From: Verrucomicrobiaceae bacterium | GTDB lineage: Bacteria > Verrucomicrobiota > Verrucomicrobiia > Verrucomicrobiales > Akkermansiaceae | Assembly: GCA_027486655.1 (NCBI GenBank) | Contig: JAIXOR010000086.1 | Coordinates: 124,001-188,000 of the forward strand | DNA: 64,000 nucleotides | Direction: 5' to 3' | Shown: positions 9,262 to 18,900 of the stretch, piece by piece | Position numbering within the stretch: the stretch's first letter is position 1 | Layout of the letters: the number at the start of each line of letters is the position of its first letter | The notes under the pieces: model-generated | What the model saw: the letters and a program-made list of their open reading frames with translations, nothing else | Told to the model about the DNA's origin: nothing | Database searches by the model: none | Position numbers and translations under genes: made by a program

Positions 9262-10593
9262 TTATTCTTCGGTCAACACCGCTTCGGCGGATTCCACAAC
9301 CTCTGCGTTTTCGACGAGGAAGTCAATGGCCTTGCCGATCGCGATCGAGCTGCGCACGGAGGAAAGGCGGCCGGCGCGCTGCATGTCCTTGATGAACTTC
9401 TTCGGCGACACCTTGCGGGATTGGGCCACACGGGCGAGGTGGTTGATCAACTCAGCGTCGCTGACGGTGATCTTTTCCACGCGGGCGATTTCCTGAAGAA
9501 TGAAATTGGTCCGCAGATTCGACACCGCCTGATGTCCGGCGCTGGCGAAGATTTCGTTCTGTTGGGACTCGATTTCCTCCTCGCTCATGCCGGCTTGCAC
9601 GCCGCGGCGGACCATCGCATCGGCCTGCGACTGGGTTTCCTGATTCACGAGGTCGTCGGGCAAGTCGAAATCGACGAGGCTGTTGAAGTGGGCGACGATC
9701 TGGTTGACCTTCATGTCATCGATCCTGCGCTTGCGCTCGCCGGCCATGTTCTCGCGGATGATTTCCGTGATTTCGGCCATGGTTTTGCCGGGAGCGAGCT
9801 TGGCGGCCATCTCGTCATCCAGTTCGGGAAGGATGGCCTCCTTGAGTTCCTTGAGGGTGGTGGAGAAGGTGATTTGTTTTCCCTGCAGGTCGGCGACCGG
9901 GAAATCATCGGGCAGCGTCACGGAGATCTCCCGCGTGTCGCCCGGGTTCATGCCCTCCATCTGAGCGGCGAAGCCGGGAAGAAAGGCTTTTTCGTCCAGG
10001 CGGATCCAGAAGCCCTCGCGCCCCGAGAGGTAGCCCGCGGGCTTTCCGATAAACTCCTCGGTGGGCTTGCCCTCGACGGTGGACGAATAGTCGATCACCG
10101 CAAAGTCGCCCATGGCGGCGGCACGTCCCTCGAGATCCTTGAAGTCCGCAAAACGCTCCTGGAGCGCCTTCAGTTGGGACTGCAATTCCTCCTCGGGAAC
10201 CGCGAGTGGCGGAACGGTCACCTGGATGCCCTTGTATTCGGGAATCTGCACTTCAGGGGCCAGCGTGAGCTTGGACACGAAGGAGATCGCTCCGTCTTCG
10301 GCAGTGGTCAGGTTTTCCGGCATGCCGAAATCAAGAACCTTGAGGTTTTCCTGCTTGAGGGCCTCGTCGTAGGCCTCGTTGACCAGCCGCTCGTTGAGTT
10401 CTTCGGTGATTTCGCGCTCGAACCGTTTTTCGACGATCGCCTTCGGAGCCTTGCCGGGGCGGAAGCCTGGCACGCGGGCCTTGCTGGCGAATCCGCGGAC
10501 GATCTGATCGCGCTGACCTTGGACTTTCTCCGCCGGAATCTCAACGCGAAGGGTGGCGACGCACTTGGGCTGCTTCTCAACAACAATGTTCAT
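9262..10593 (-). CDS. tig: trigger factor
   Basis: This is a ribosome-associated chaperone and peptidyl-prolyl isomerase that receives nascent chains at the exit tunnel. It is 443 residues long with the usual three parts: an N-terminal ribosome-binding domain ([15 protein letters not shown] holds the binding loop), an FKBP-like PPIase domain starting around [10 protein letters not shown], and a long helical C-terminal domain. It heads the operon with clpP and clpX. A TTGACA hexamer and a short stem-loop lie upstream. Confidence 0.97.
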   Translation of the reverse strand: MNIVVEKQPKCVATLRVEIPAEKVQGQRDQIVRGFASKARVPGFRPGKAPKAIVEKRFEREITEELNERLVNEAYDEALKQENLKVLDFGMPENLTTAEDGAISFVSKLTLAPEVQIPEYKGIQVTVPPLAVPEEELQSQLKALQERFADFKDLEGRAAAMGDFAVIDYSSTVEGKPTEEFIGKPAGYLSGREGFWIRLDEKAFLPGFAAQMEGMNPGDTREISVTLPDDFPVADLQGKQITFSTTLKELKEAILPELDDEMAAKLAPGKTMAEITEIIRENMAGERKRRIDDMKVNQIVAHFNSLVDFDLPDDLVNQETQSQADAMVRRGVQAGMSEEEIESQQNEIFASAGHQAVSNLRTNFILQEIARVEKITVSDAELINHLARVAQSRKVSPKKFIKDMQRAGRLSSVRSSIAIGKAIDFLVENAEVVESAEAVLTEE

Positions 10594-10628
10594 GATGAAA
10601 TGGGGCCGACTTCACTGTCGGGGCGGGG

Positions 10629-10658
10629 AAGCTAGTGGATGGCAATGCTGCTTGTCAA
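10629..10658 (-). promoter_or_regulatory. candidate promoter of tig-clpP-clpX
   Basis: On the minus strand an exact TTGACA (10653-10658) is followed 18 bp later by TAGCTT (10629-10634), giving a leader of about 30 nt before the tig ATG. A small stem (CCGAC/GTCGG) lies in the leader. The -35 match is exact, the -10 match is weak and the spacer is slightly long. I see no sequence clearly resembling a heat-shock promoter or a CIRCE element. Confidence 0.4.
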
Positions 10659-10705
10659 ACGGGGTGTTCGAAAAGGTCTCCATCGCTCCGCAATGCGCAA
10701 AATAT

Positions 10706-10745
10706 GCGGGGCGACCCACTGCGTTCACGCCAAACGATGCCCCGC
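10706..10745 (-). terminator. inverted repeat after ispE, possible terminator
   Basis: GCGGGGC (10706-10712) and GCCCCGC (10739-10745) are perfect complements separated by 26 nt. On the minus strand they lie just after the ispE stop and run into ATATTTTG. The long loop and short T stretch make this a weak terminator candidate. Confidence 0.35.
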
Positions 10746-10750
10746 AGGCA

Positions 10751-11590
10751 TCAAGACGCAATCGATCCGCACCAATGCCACAGGTTCGGATCCAGCTCAT
10801 GGCGTGCGGAAGCCGCCAACGCCTCGCCGTCCGCATCCGGGAACAATACGGCGAAGATCGTGGAGCCGGACCCGCAAAGAAGGGCGGCCGCCACCTCGTT
10901 GCGGGCGAGCAGCCACATTTTGGTCTCGGCGAGAAACCGGTGCTTCTCGAAGACCGGGCGTTCGAGGTCGTTGATCAACTCCACCGAGTCGAGACTTTGA
11001 ACAGAGTAGCGAACCCCCGGGATTTCCCTGGATCGGCTCCAGCGGCCATAGGCATCCGGTGTGGGAACCCCGAAGGACGGCTTGAGCAGGAGCAGCCGGA
11101 AATTCGGGGGTTCCGGTGCCTTTTCAAGGATCTCGCCCCGACCGGTGCATCTGGCGGTTCCTTCCAGCAGGAAGAACGGGATGTCGGATCCCAGTTCCGC
11201 GGCCATTTCGGAAAGGCGTGCAAGCCCGAGTTGGCCGCCGTTCAAGCGGTCGAGCCCCAGCAAGGCCGTGGCCGCATCGCTGCTCCCGCCCCCAAGGCCC
11301 GCACCGTGGGGGATGCGTTTGATGAGGTGGATGGCATATTCGCACCTTGTTCCAGTCGCCTGCTCATAGGAGCGGACGGCCTTGACCACGAGGTTGCTTT
11401 CATCGGTCGGCAAGGAGGGGTCGTCACAGGTGAATGCAAACCCGGGGCTCTCGGAAAACACAAGCTCGTCGGCCAGGTCCGGAAGTCTCACCATGACGGT
11501 GTCCAGCTCATGAAAGCCATCGGCCCGTTTGCCGATGACTTTCAGGGAAAGGTTGATTTTGGCAGGCGCTTTGAGAACGAGAGGGCTCAT
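10751..11590 (-). CDS. ispE: 4-diphosphocytidyl-2-C-methyl-D-erythritol kinase
   Basis: This enzyme phosphorylates CDP-ME in the MEP pathway of isoprenoid synthesis. It is a 279-residue GHMP kinase: the ATP-binding glycine-rich loop (PHGAGLGGGSSDAA) is intact, the N-terminal APAKINLSLKV block is diagnostic, and the C-terminal GSGSTIFAV motif is present. The start overlaps the stop of the upstream pgeF gene by 4 bp (ATGA at 11587-11590), so the two are translationally coupled. Confidence 0.96.
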   Translation of the reverse strand: MSPLVLKAPAKINLSLKVIGKRADGFHELDTVMVRLPDLADELVFSESPGFAFTCDDPSLPTDESNLVVKAVRSYEQATGTRCEYAIHLIKRIPHGAGLGGGSSDAATALLGLDRLNGGQLGLARLSEMAAELGSDIPFFLLEGTARCTGRGEILEKAPEPPNFRLLLLKPSFGVPTPDAYGRWSRSREIPGVRYSVQSLDSVELINDLERPVFEKHRFLAETKMWLLARNEVAAALLCGSGSTIFAVLFPDADGEALAASARHELDPNLWHWCGSIAS

Positions 11591-12264
11591 GGCATGGGAT
11601 CGCGAACGATAAGGGCCATCATGCGGCCGGTTTTTCCGAGCTCCTTGCGGTAGCTGTAAAACCGCGAAGGATCAGATGCGGTATTGAGCCCGCAGTCGAT
11701 GAAATTTCCCACCCGTGCCCGGGCTGCCTGCCGACCGATCTCACGGGCAAAGTCGACCTCGTAGTCGGGTGGACGGATGCAGGGGCCCAACGCCACGCTG
11801 AGATCCTCCGGCCGGGTGCCAAAGGATTCCTCCATCCGCGCGATGGCCCTGCCGAGGATGTCGGACTCCGTGCCTTTCTTGCCGCTATGGAGCAATCCAA
11901 TGGCCCCGGTCCGGCGGTCGGCGAGCCAGATGGCCCCGCAGTCGGCCACGTAAATCGCGAGCACGATCCCGGATTCGGCCGTCAGCAGGCCGTCCACCCG
12001 CGGAACCACCGGCAATCCGTCGGGCGCGATGATCGTCGAAGCCCCGGGAACCACTGCCACTTCGCTGCCGTGGACCTGTTCGGCACGCCACCATGCGCTT
12101 CCAGGGGAAAACCGGGTCACCTCCGTCTCATGGAGTGGTCGCAGGGCGCGCATCGCTTCGTCGCGGTCGCCCGTGATCTCAAGATCCGTGACACTTCCCA
12201 CCCAGGCCGCCTTCACGCCCGGGATTCCGTTCAGTCCATCCAGAAAGGGGAACGCCTCCGTCAC
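11587..12264 (-). CDS. pgeF: PgeF/YfiH family peptidoglycan-editing (laccase-fold) protein
   Basis: This is a cytosolic protein of the YfiH family, linked to removal of wrongly built UDP-MurNAc-serine and also reported to act on purine nucleosides. The three zinc-site positions are visible: H in EQVHGS, C in VADCGA, and H in LLHSGKKG (canonical HAGWRG is altered here to HSGKKG). I place the start at a GTG (12264), giving VTEAFPFLDG and 225 residues. The longer open frame would run into marR and encodes nothing family-like. That start lies inside the 3' arm of a perfect 15-bp hairpin. It overlaps ispE by 4 bp. Confidence 0.8.
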   Translation of the reverse strand: MTEAFPFLDGLNGIPGVKAAWVGSVTDLEITGDRDEAMRALRPLHETEVTRFSPGSAWWRAEQVHGSEVAVVPGASTIIAPDGLPVVPRVDGLLTAESGIVLAIYVADCGAIWLADRRTGAIGLLHSGKKGTESDILGRAIARMEESFGTRPEDLSVALGPCIRPPDYEVDFAREIGRQAARARVGNFIDCGLNTASDPSRFYSYRKELGKTGRMMALIVRDPMP

Positions 12265-12287
12265 CCGGGGACGGTGACGGAGGCGTT
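12251..12287 (-). promoter_or_regulatory. perfect 15-bp hairpin over the pgeF start region
   Basis: Positions 12251-12265 and 12273-12287 are exact reverse complements (stem AACGCCTCCGTCACC on the plus strand) around a 7-nt loop. On the minus strand the element lies 48 bp after the marR stop, and its second arm includes the likely GTG start of pgeF. It could terminate marR transcription (only CCCCTTTCTG follows, a poor T tract) or mask the pgeF start. Both readings are inference. Confidence 0.6.
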
Positions 12288-12334
12288 TAGATTCGCCAAG
12301 CTGGTTTTTGTGAATCAGGTTGTTCTGCCTCCGA

Positions 12335-12790
12335 TCACGCCATCGCGCGGCCGTTGATGGCACGCTTGGTGTGTTCGAGGGCTTCCGCCTGGTCCTCATC
12401 GAGACCTGCAAGAATCCCAGCCAAATCGTTCGCAATTTCGGAACGCATCTTCGAAACGAGTTCAACTCCCTTCGCAGTGATGCGGACCATGATTTTGCGG
12501 CGGTCCTCAGCAGCGTGCACACGCTCGACGTACGACAGCTTCTCCAATCGATCGACGAGGCCCGTGGCCGCGGCGGTCGAGTGGCCCATCTTCTTCGCGA
12601 TATCGGACATGGTCAGGTATTCTTCGCTGGACAGATAGGTCAGAAGGAAAAACTGGGGGAACGAGATGTTTCCTTTGTTGAGTTCCGTAGACAGGTTGAG
12701 GATGCAGCTCCGCTGAGTAAACAGGACGAAGTCAGCAAGACGGTCCGCATCGGCTTTCACCGAAGCGCCCGAGGCGTTCATGGTTTTCAT
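12335..12790 (-). CDS. MarR family transcriptional regulator
   Basis: This is a 151-residue winged-helix regulator, dimeric by family. The DNA-binding part reads LTMSDIAKKMGHSTAAATGL, and the wing is VHAAEDRRKIMVRIT with the DRR signature. N- and C-terminal helices would form the dimer interface. An ATG at 12781 is an alternative start three codons in. A palindrome with CATGT/ACATG arms lies 20 bp upstream of the start and is a likely autoregulatory operator. The ligand is unknown. The next genes on this strand are pgeF and ispE, though a strong hairpin separates them. Confidence 0.92.
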   Translation of the reverse strand: MKTMNASGASVKADADRLADFVLFTQRSCILNLSTELNKGNISFPQFFLLTYLSSEEYLTMSDIAKKMGHSTAAATGLVDRLEKLSYVERVHAAEDRRKIMVRITAKGVELVSKMRSEIANDLAGILAGLDEDQAEALEHTKRAINGRAMA

Positions 12791-12807
12791 TATGGCTGGT
12801 TGTAGTG

Positions 12808-12827
12808 TTCATGTTTCGGGACATGTA
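12808..12827. promoter_or_regulatory. candidate MarR operator
   Basis: CATGT (12810-12814) and ACATG (12821-12825) form an inverted repeat with a 6-nt centre, flanked by T-rich and A-rich sequence, 20 bp upstream of the marR start. Size and symmetry suit a MarR dimer. The role is inferred from position alone. Confidence 0.45.
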
Positions 12828-12879
12828 AGGGGGCACAGCCATTGCGGATGAGAAGCTACCCGGAGAGCCGGATAGTAAT

Positions 12880-12934
12880 CAACCCTAAAATTAAAAAACT
12901 TTTTAGTTGATGGTCTGTGCTGGTCGGGACAGAC
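12880..12934 (-). terminator. possible terminator after the lipoprotein gene at 12985
   Basis: On the minus strand a 6-bp stem (GTCTGT/ACAGAC, 12913-12934, 10-nt loop) is followed by a second AT-rich imperfect stem and a T-rich run (AAGTTTTTTAATTTT). The pattern fits Rho-independent termination upstream of marR. The AT-rich part could equally be a marR promoter UP element. Confidence 0.4.
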
Positions 12935-12984
12935 GGAAATTACAGGATTCTGAACGGTTTTGGAAGAAAAGAATTCGCTGAATC

Positions 12985-13503
12985 TTAAATATTTTTTTGA
13001 ACATTTTCAGCAGGCGGTTCGGGCATGGGTTCCGGAAGCTCGGGCACCGGAGCGGTGGAAGGAGGCGAGGCAGGGTCAGTTTTTGGATCCGGAGTTGTGC
13101 TCTCGGGAGTCCCGCCGCCTGGCCCGGAGGGCAATGGGGAAGGGGCGGGAGGCACGGCAACCGGTTTGGGCACGTGGAGGGAATAGACGGCGTCGCCGAG
13201 CTCGACCGTTCCGGACTGCACGTCGGCGGCCGCGAACTGGCCCATCTTTTCGCCGGTCACCTTGAGGTTTGCGGTGCGCTCGTCCGTCCCGCGGGTGGTG
13301 AGGATGGTTCCGGGTTCGAGGGCCCAGCGCTCGTAGCTCTGGATCAGGACGAATTTGCGGTCCGGAGGCAGGGAGGCGATCCTGCCGATCAAGGTGAGCG
13401 ACTTCGCGGCAGTCGGGGGATCCGGTTTTTTTTTCGAATGGAAGCCCGCACATCCGGATAGCACGCCGGTACAAACCATCAGGATAGGAAGAAAGGATTT
13501 CAT
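12985..13503 (-). CDS. secreted lipoprotein with proline-rich tail, function unknown
   Basis: This is a 172-residue protein starting MKSFLPILMVCTGVLSGCAG, a clear lipoprotein signal with lipobox LSGC. A small beta-rich domain of about 85 residues follows (LTLIGRIASLPPDRKFVLIQ and TILTTRGTDERTANLKVTGE), then a long Pro/Glu/Thr/Ser-rich tail that is probably disordered. The frame continues upstream, but the signal peptide fixes the start at 13503. It lies 64 bp downstream of the octaheme cytochrome gene on the same strand and might be co-expressed. I recognise no named family. Confidence 0.75.
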   Translation of the reverse strand: MKSFLPILMVCTGVLSGCAGFHSKKKPDPPTAAKSLTLIGRIASLPPDRKFVLIQSYERWALEPGTILTTRGTDERTANLKVTGEKMGQFAAADVQSGTVELGDAVYSLHVPKPVAVPPAPSPLPSGPGGGTPESTTPDPKTDPASPPSTAPVPELPEPMPEPPAENVQKNI

Positions 13504-13567
13504 GGGGGTAATGTGCGCGAGGGCTGAAGATTGGGATCTCCGGAATTTCAGGGCTCCGGGGCCCGGT

Positions 13568-15847
13568 CTACCTGGAAAGGGCGCGCAGCAGCTGGATCGC
13601 CTCCGGGAAATCCTGTCGAAGCTGCAGGGCCTGGGTGACCGCCTGAATGGCCAGGTCCCGCTGGCCGAGGCGTGCGTGGATGGTCGCCCGGGCATAGGGA
13701 ATTGAGGCGTCGGAAGGGGCGGCCCGTTCGCCACTGACCAACGCGGCGATGGCCTCCTGAGGCTGGTTCATCGCGCTGCGTGCCAGACCGAGATTGTACC
13801 AGGCGCGGCCGTTTCCGGGGTCGAGCTCGACGGTTTTCTCAAGGGCCTTCAAGGCCCCCTGGGTGTCGCCGGATTCATTCAGGGCGAGTGCGAGTTTGTA
13901 GCGATACTCACCTTCCTCCGGGGCGAGTCGGATGGCTTCCTGCAAGGCGCGGATGGCCCCTGCGGAGTCGCCTGTGGTGCTCAGCAGGATGGCGAGATCG
14001 TGATGGAAAGGCGGCGAGTTGGCATCCCACTCGATGGCTTTGCGGATCTGCTTGATGGCCGAGGCGCTGTCTCCCCGAAGGAAGGCGAACTGGCTGAGCT
14101 GCATGCGGCCGGTCGGTTGATCGGAGTTGAGGTCCAGCATGTGAACAAGCTCCTTGCCGGCCTTGCTGTCGAGGTCGAGTGTGTCGACCAAGGACCAGGC
14201 AGCGGCGATTCGGACCGACCGGGACGGGTCCGCCAGCAGCGGCTGGAGGGCCATGCGGATGCGTTCGTCGCGATTGCGGCTTGGATGGATGAGACTGCGG
14301 ACGGCGGCCTCGCGGACCAGCGGGCTCGGGTCGGCCAGTTGCGAAACCAGGGCGGTGGAGGCTGCCGGATCCATCGACCATTGTTCGAGGAGGTGGCAGG
14401 CGCTTGCTTTCCACGCGGCGATGGGCTCGGTCTTGAGCAGGGCGATGAGACCGTCCCGGGCAGAAGGTTCGCCCTGACGTGCCTTGGCGATGAGGATGGC
14501 CCGGGTGCGGGTGGGGCGGTTCATGCGCTCGCCGTACCATTCATCGGTCTTCTTGAGTGCCCAGTCGGCGTCCTTGTCGGTGTGGCAGCGGTTGCAAGCG
14601 TTCGGCACGCCGAATTCCTTGGTGAGCAGAGGATCGGGAATGGTGAAGCCATGATCATGACGCGGATGGCGCTGCATGTAGGTGGTGACCGGCATGTGGC
14701 AGGCCGTGCAGTCGTTGCCCGGGCTGCCTTCCCCGTGTTTCCCATGGGTGAGGGGATCGATGATGGTGGCCGGTGGCTCGGTGCCGCCGCCATGGCAGCG
14801 CATGCAGAGCAGGTTGCCCTGCACCAGGCGCTTGCCGCTGTGGGGTTCGTGGCAATCGCCACAGCGGATGCCCACGTGATGCATCCTGCTGGAGAGAAAC
14901 GACGCGTATTCATAGTTCTCGTCCCTCACCTGGCCGTCGGGATGGTAGGTGTCCGTTGCGTCGGTGACGGTGAGAGAGAAGTGGTCGAAGAAGGACTCGC
15001 CGGGGACCATGTCGCCGGTGAGTTCGCCGCGCCGGGCGTGGCAGGCGGCGCAGGTTTCCAACATCTGATCGCGGCTCTGACGTTTGAGGGTTGGGTCCTT
15101 GGCTCCCTTCGAAGTGCCAGGAGGCGGGTTCCGGTGCCACTCGACGTGATCCTTCATCGGCCCGTGGCAGGCTTCACAGCCCACGCTCATTTCCGCCATG
15201 CGGGTGTGGTAGCTGTTGGTTTGCGGATCGTAGTTTTTCCGGAGGCGGGTGTTGTGGCATCCGGCGCACATCGAGTTCCAGTTCATGCCCTGGCCGGTCC
15301 ACGCACCCCAGTCCCCGGGTTCGCGGGGGTCATTGCCATAGACGTCGAACAACTCGTTCCGGTGGGGATCGTAGCTCACATCCAGAGTTTGAAGACGGTT
15401 TCCGGGTGCGGGAACGAGGAACTGGCGCAGCGGGTTGTTGCCGATGATGCGCACGACCGGGTAGGCACGGCGCTCGTTGCCAAGACCTCGTGTCAGCACC
15501 TTGGCGAGCCCGTCCGCGTCGAGAAAGGCCTCGGAGCTGTCTTTGCCGTGCTGCAGAGTCTGCTTGGGCGAGAACGCCTTTTCATCCATGTCCTGACGGT
15601 AATCGCGCTCGGCGAGGCCGTGATTGGAGTCCATCCAAGCGGTGTATTCCGCTTGATGGCAATCGAGACAGGTCTTCGAACCCGCGTATCCGGCGTGGGT
15701 CACATCATCCGGAGGCAGGATGGCATCGCTCGCGATCTTGGACTTCGCTTCAGGGGCGGAAGCGGTGCCGCCGCGGAAGAAAAAAAATCCGGCCGTGCAG
15801 GCCGCGACGAGTCCGGCCGTGATGAGGAGCTTTTTGCCGAATGCCAT
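13568..15847 (-). CDS. octaheme c-type cytochrome with HEAT and TPR repeats
   Basis: This is a 759-residue exported protein with an N-terminal signal anchor (KKLLITAGLVAACTAGFFFF). Eight CxxCH heme sites can be read in the first 430 residues: CLDCH, CAGCH, CEACH, CAACH, CGDCH, CMRCH, CTACH and CNRCH. A HEAT-like region follows (LADPSPLVREAAVRSLIHPS) and then three to four TPR units (EEGEYRYKLALALNESGDTQ onward). This architecture is seen in Verrucomicrobiota and Planctomycetota proteins annotated as cytochrome c554-like or TPR proteins. The redox substrate is unknown; the repeats probably recruit partners in the periplasm. No quinol oxidase or nitrite reductase genes adjoin it. Confidence 0.88.
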   Translation of the reverse strand: MAFGKKLLITAGLVAACTAGFFFFRGGTASAPEAKSKIASDAILPPDDVTHAGYAGSKTCLDCHQAEYTAWMDSNHGLAERDYRQDMDEKAFSPKQTLQHGKDSSEAFLDADGLAKVLTRGLGNERRAYPVVRIIGNNPLRQFLVPAPGNRLQTLDVSYDPHRNELFDVYGNDPREPGDWGAWTGQGMNWNSMCAGCHNTRLRKNYDPQTNSYHTRMAEMSVGCEACHGPMKDHVEWHRNPPPGTSKGAKDPTLKRQSRDQMLETCAACHARRGELTGDMVPGESFFDHFSLTVTDATDTYHPDGQVRDENYEYASFLSSRMHHVGIRCGDCHEPHSGKRLVQGNLLCMRCHGGGTEPPATIIDPLTHGKHGEGSPGNDCTACHMPVTTYMQRHPRHDHGFTIPDPLLTKEFGVPNACNRCHTDKDADWALKKTDEWYGERMNRPTRTRAILIAKARQGEPSARDGLIALLKTEPIAAWKASACHLLEQWSMDPAASTALVSQLADPSPLVREAAVRSLIHPSRNRDERIRMALQPLLADPSRSVRIAAAWSLVDTLDLDSKAGKELVHMLDLNSDQPTGRMQLSQFAFLRGDSASAIKQIRKAIEWDANSPPFHHDLAILLSTTGDSAGAIRALQEAIRLAPEEGEYRYKLALALNESGDTQGALKALEKTVELDPGNGRAWYNLGLARSAMNQPQEAIAALVSGERAAPSDASIPYARATIHARLGQRDLAIQAVTQALQLRQDFPEAIQLLRALSR

Positions 15848-15924
15848 GAGGAGAAAACCGCTGGGTGATTCAATTGCCCGGGCCCCATGGTGTCAACGTG
15901 CGAGTGCGGATCCGGACCTCGTCA

Positions 15925-18900
15925 TCAGGGAGGCTCGGGCAGGTCCTTCAGGATGCGAAGGGCTTCGCCAAGTTGGGGGTCACGTCCTGCGTCTTCGTCG
16001 CCGGGACCTAGATTCGATGGATGGTCGGGACGGGCTCCATTGAGATCGAGATTTTCGCCGGTTTTCAAATGAAACCAGGATCGGTAGGGAACCTGGAGCG
16101 TGCCCACGTCGGGAATCCCCACGCCCACTGCGGAGATGACTCCACCGGCCGTGGCGGTGCCTACCAACGGGGCGCGGCCACATGTTTTCAGTGCGTGGCA
16201 GAAGATCTCGGAATTCGAGAAGGTATGTTCATTGCAAATCACCACCATGGGCCGCCACCAGGATGGGGCGCTCAGGCGGTCCGATGGATAACCCCGTGGG
16301 CCGCCACGGGTCGTGGTGTAAGAATGCCTCACCTGCGTGAACAGGTTGAGCATCCGGTCCGCCTCGCGCCCGCCGCCGTTATGGCGAAGGTCGAGGATCA
16401 ACCGCTTCGAGGATTCGTTGGCACGGTGGATCTCGATGGCGAGTTTCTCCAGCGATCGGCGGCTCATGTCTTCCACCCGGAGATAGGCGGTGTCGGCGGA
16501 CTGCCCATGGACCCGCCGGGCGGCTCGGTCCGCCGAGGCCGCCTCGTCCAGCCTTCGTGCTTTCGAATAGGAAACACAGCGCAACTCGAGGACCCTCTCG
16601 TTGCCGGAAGACTCACGGATGACGATCGGCAAAGGTCGGTTCTCGGCTCCATCAAGAATGCCGTGCAGCGGAGTGAGGTGCTTGACCTCTTGGCCGGCGA
16701 TTCTGACAACGATGTCCCCAGCCTTTGGAGCATGCGCGCTTTCCGCAAGTGGACTGCCCGGGAGTACTTCGGCGATCACGAGTGGCGACTTCGCATCCGT
16801 CGATCGATCATCGAAGCGGATTCCCGGAAATGCAGTGGATTGCTTGGGTTTTCGGGGAGCCTCCTCACCGGGCCATGAGTTACGCAGGAAGGAAAGGTGG
16901 GATGCATTCAACTCGCCGAGCAAGCGGCTGACGACCAGATCGAACTGGCGGGAGTCGAGGGCGGCCACAGCCTCCTTCTCGTAGGTTTCGAGGCATGAAC
17001 GCCAGTCCGCTCCATTCATTCGTGGATCGTGGAAGCGAGTTTCGAGTGTACGCCAAATCCTCCGGAATCCGAGACGCAGCACCTCCTCTCTGGTGCGGGT
17101 GTGTTCGACCTCGATGGGGAACGAAGTGCTGCGATCCCCAGCAAGTGCCTCCGGCCGACGCTTTACCCGCCACAGAATCGTGCCGTCCGGTGCGACGCGG
17201 ATGGGAACGCCCCTTTGCCGGGCGACGATCCTGCGTTCCTCTCCATCGATCGTCAGGGAGATCAGTTCCTCGTCTTTCGAATCCCGGCTTTGCAGGAGTA
17301 TCCGCCTGGAATCCGGAGCCCACATGACGCGGCTCGGCTCGATGCCTCCGGTGGGGATCTGCTTGGCCGCTTCTCCCACACGGATCAAGGATGCCTCGGA
17401 TCGTGACGCGCCGATGCCTCCTTTTCCAAAATCCATCCTCCACAAGGTGGCTTGCGCGCTTGGCTCCCGTCGTGCGGTAAAGACCAGCCAGCGCCCGTCG
17501 GGTGACCATTTGGGAGATCCTTCGAACCCGGGGTGTCTTGTTAGATTCAGCGGCTTTCCCGAGCCGTCCGCCCGGCACAAAACAAGGTCGCGGTTCGCAT
17601 GGTGGTCCTCCGCGGCGATCGCGAGCCAGATTCCATCCGGTGACCAATCGATCGTCGGCTTGTCCCGGCAAGGGAAAACCGTCCTAACAGAAGATCCGTC
17701 CGCGTTCGCGGTCGAAACATCGCCCGTTCCGCTGATCCAAGCGATCCTCGAACCGTCCGGGGACAGTTTGAAGGAGTGCTTGGGCGAGCCATCCTTTGTA
17801 ATCGCCGTCCATCCCATGGCCCGCCCATCCTGCCATCGGGCTCTGCGCAGATCCGAGCGCAAGCCGTCGTCGTGAAGGCAATACACCCACTGCCCGTCCG
17901 GGGAAAATCGCGGTTGATCCTCGGCTTCGGGGCTTTCGGTGAGGTTGCGGGCCTTTTCACCAACCCCGCCGATCCACCACAGGTCGCCGCCTGCCGAGAA
18001 GACCACTTGAGTGTGATCCCTGGTGAAGTCCGCATCGTCGCATCCACGGTGGATCCGGGTGATTTTCGAGCGATCCGGCAGGACTTCCCGGGTTCGGAAG
18101 TGGATCCTCTCGGGCTCGCTTCTGCGGCCCGGGTTCATCCGATAGACGCCGGATCCTCTCCGGAAAACCATCGTCGAACCATCCGCCGACAGATCCGGAG
18201 TGATCATGCCGTCGCCCTGGAAGTCCGTGAGGCGCTCAGCCGCCCGGCCATCCCGCTTGAGCCAGAGGTTGGCGGTGCCGCTCTCATTGGAGACGAAGTA
18301 GAATCCCGTGCCGTCCGGCAGCCACATCGGTGAGCGGGCTTCGAAGTCACCCGGGGTTTCGGAATGAAAACTCCGGTCTGTCGGATGGAACCTCCAAATC
18401 CGGGATGCCCGCGCGCCCTTGTAGCCCTTGCGGTAAAGCTGCTCTCCGCCCCTGCAGAACAGCAGTGTGCTGCCATCCGGCGACCAGGCGGGCGAGTGTG
18501 CCGTGGCATCCATGATGCGCCTCTCCCTGCGGTCTTCCGTGAGGTCGACTTCCATCAAACGGGTCGCTCGGAAACCGGATCGCTCACGGAGACCGCGCAC
18601 GACCGCACGCCGACCGTCCGGTGACAGGCACTCCAGTTCGTTGCCTTCGGAATGATGGGTGTGCCGCAGGGTTTCCCCGCCGGTGATGGCCCGCGAGTAA
18701 ACTTCCATGGATCCGCTCCGGTCGGACGAAAACACGACGCGTTTCCCGTCCGGCGTGAACCGCGGGTAGGCATCGCGTCCCGGGTGATCGTCGAATCGTT
18801 TCGCCTCACCGCCTCCGCTTGGCGCGATCCACAGGTCCTGGCACCACTCGAAAACCACCTGCTCGCCATTCGCAGAGAGACTCGGGGCTGAAATCAGATC

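Noticed and set aside
9223-10635. 470-codon plus-strand frame opposite tig
   Set aside because: It is antisense to trigger factor and has no homology signal.
14000-15868. 622-codon open frame opposite the octaheme cytochrome gene
   Set aside because: The opposite strand carries eight heme motifs and repeats; this frame has only low-complexity Gly/Ala/Val/His sequence.
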